Assembly (NCBI GenBank): GCA_021298835.1
Contig: JAJTHG010000023.1
Location: 28,656-92,655, forward strand
Length of the DNA: 64,000 nt
Direction: 5' to 3'
From: Gemmatimonadota bacterium
GTDB taxonomy: Bacteria > Gemmatimonadota > Gemmatimonadetes > Gemmatimonadales > Gemmatimonadaceae
Every line of letters begins with the position of its first letter. Within the stretch, counting starts at the first letter, position 1. Below the pieces are notes generated by a model, which worked only from the letters and a program-made list of their open reading frames with translations, had not been told where the DNA came from and searched no databases. This document shows, one piece after another, positions 63,206-64,000 of this stretch. The translations under genes were made by a program, and so were the position numbers.

Positions 63206-63731
63206 CCAGCCCCATCGCCTGCATGAAGGCATAGACCGTCGTCGGCCCCACGAAGCGCCAGCCGCGCCGCTTGAGATCCTTGGCCAGCGCCACCGAGGTG
63301 GGCGAGGTGGGCATTGCCCGCAGCACGGCCTCGGTGAGCACCGGGGGCCGCTCGGCCGGCGGCGGCTCGAAGCGCCACACGTAGGCCGCCAGCGATCCCT
63401 CGGCCTCCAGCAGGTCGCAGCACGCCCGCGCGTTGGCGATCGCCGCCTCGATCTTCCCGCGATGGCGCACGATCCCGGCGTTGCCCAGGAGCCGCGTCAC
63501 GTCGCGCGCCCCGAACCTGGCCACTCGCGCGACGTCGAACCCGGCGAAGGCCTCGCGGAAGTGCTCGCGCTTGCGAAGGATCGTCAGCCACGAGAGCCCG
63601 CTCTGAAAGCCCTCCAGGACCAGCTTCTCGAAGAGCCGGCGGTCGTCGCCCACGGGGAACCCCCACTCGGTGTCGTGGTAGGCGACGTAGTCCGGGGCGG
63701 CCTCGGCCACCCAGAAGCAGCGGGATGCCAT
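63129..63731 (-). CDS. tag: DNA-3-methyladenine glycosylase I
   Basis: The 200-residue glycosylase removes 3-methyladenine. Zinc ligands of the Tag family are visible: Cys in ASRCFWV, His in AYHDTEWG, and His and Cys in VNDHQTGC. The core GFQSGLSWLTILRKRE and FVGPTTVYAFMQAMG is intact. It converges on uvrA and shares its last 77 nt with it. TACCGT ends exactly 6 nt before the ATG. Confidence 0.96.
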   Translation of the reverse strand: MASRCFWVAEAAPDYVAYHDTEWGFPVGDDRRLFEKLVLEGFQSGLSWLTILRKREHFREAFAGFDVARVARFGARDVTRLLGNAGIVRHRGKIEAAIANARACCDLLEAEGSLAAYVWRFEPPPAERPPVLTEAVLRAMPTSPTSVALAKDLKRRGWRFVGPTTVYAFMQAMGLVNDHQTGCATRAAATAARARFRVPR

Positions 63732-63737
63732 GGGGTA

Positions 63738-63743
63738 ACGGTA
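63738..63743 (-). promoter_or_regulatory. -10 element (TACCGT) of tag
   Basis: On the minus strand TACCGT is followed by TACCCC and ATG 63731, again a 6-nt spacing that gives a zero-length leader. Confidence 0.45.
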
Positions 63744-63765
63744 GCGCCCGGGGCGGCGGGCGGGG

Positions 63766-63795
63766 TTGAATTGCGGGGGCCGGTCGGACGATATT
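63766..63795 (+). promoter_or_regulatory. Possible promoter of tRNA-Asn
   Basis: TTGAAT, an 18-nt spacer and GATATT precede the tRNA by 33 nt. This is a fair sigma-70 match in a very GC-rich stretch. Confidence 0.5.
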
Positions 63796-63828
63796 TCGGG
63801 TCTGCGCCGAGCGACTGGCGCGGAGCAT

Positions 63829-63901
63829 TCCCCGATAGCTCAGTTGGTAGAGCAGCTGACTGTTAATCAGCGGGTCACAGGTTCGAGTCCTGTTCGGGGA
63901 G
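63829..63901 (+). tRNA. tRNA-Asn (GTT)
   Basis: The acceptor arms TCCCCGA and TCGGGGA pair fully, the anticodon loop is CTGTTAA with GTT at 63862-63864, and the T loop GGTTCGAGTCC is standard. The discriminator is G, and CCA is not encoded. Confidence 0.97.
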
Positions 63902-63936
63902 CTTGGAAAGTTCCGACAGATCAACGATTTGGGAGC

Positions 63937-63965
63937 GGGGGATCAGGCAACGTGCCTGGTCCCCC
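63937..63965 (+). terminator. Hairpin after tRNA-Asn
   Basis: The arms 63937-63949 and 63953-63965 pair over 13 positions with one wobble, and the loop is ACG. It lies 35 nt past the tRNA and probably ends its transcript. The remaining 35 bases to the window end hold nothing I can name. Confidence 0.6.
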
Positions 63966-64000
63966 GGTTCGTTGGTGGCTGCGTAAGGCCCGGTTCTCCC

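Overview
The window is a high-GC, densely packed bacterial chromosome segment with no insertion sequence, phage gene or CRISPR array. Gene content (outer-membrane TonB receptors with carboxypeptidase-like plug extensions, multihaem cytochromes, a TMTC-like TPR membrane protein, PilT, EnvC/FtsEX, many GTG starts with 4-nt GTGA/ATGA overlaps) fits a Gram-negative of the Gemmatimonadota or a related FCB-group lineage. This is inference; no 16S or ribosomal marker is present.

1-15000: an electron-transfer and hydrogen module. A multihaem cytochrome (cut by the left edge), an outer-membrane beta-barrel and a second 16-haem cytochrome look like a porin-cytochrome conduit. A small TPR lipoprotein follows. 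Then come a Tat-exported group 1 [NiFe] hydrogenase (small subunit, large subunit, cytochrome b) and a complete hypABFCDE maturation set, all on the + strand, closed by a perfect 20-bp hairpin that faces tRNA-Ile. HypA lacks its zinc ribbon, hypF seems to start at CTG, and no large-subunit protease is present.

15000-25400: a secreted amidohydrolase, an extremely acidic small protein behind typA, a 58-residue protein, a TMTC-like membrane protein converging on a TonB receptor, then a membrane protein with a di-haem peroxidase.

25400-38000 (minus strand): a PilT-like ATPase with an extra N-terminal domain, a cation diffusion facilitator, and a long operon DUF58-BatA-mfd-PpiC-SurA-pdxA.

38100-49300 (+ strand): a secreted protein, then lepA followed by overlapping genes for a ROK kinase, a PfkB kinase, a STAS-GHKL ATPase, a STAS-like protein, a small barrel-like protein and a Cys/Met-type PLP-fold protein that has lost its Schiff-base lysine. 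ftsE-ftsX-envC-nfo follow from their own promoter.

49300-64000: a probable metal-uptake locus (lipoprotein, TonB receptor, small Cys/His protein), pckA, an HD phosphohydrolase, an FHA-PP2C signalling operon with 12-bp repeat arrays, an ABC exporter divergent from uvrA, tag, and tRNA-Asn.

At least nine genes have a TANNNT hexamer ending 5-8 nt before the start codon (exactly 6 nt in six of them), which suggests widespread leaderless transcription. No gap longer than 300 bp lacks a gene; the largest are 23360-23630, 5071-5312 and 52654-52880.
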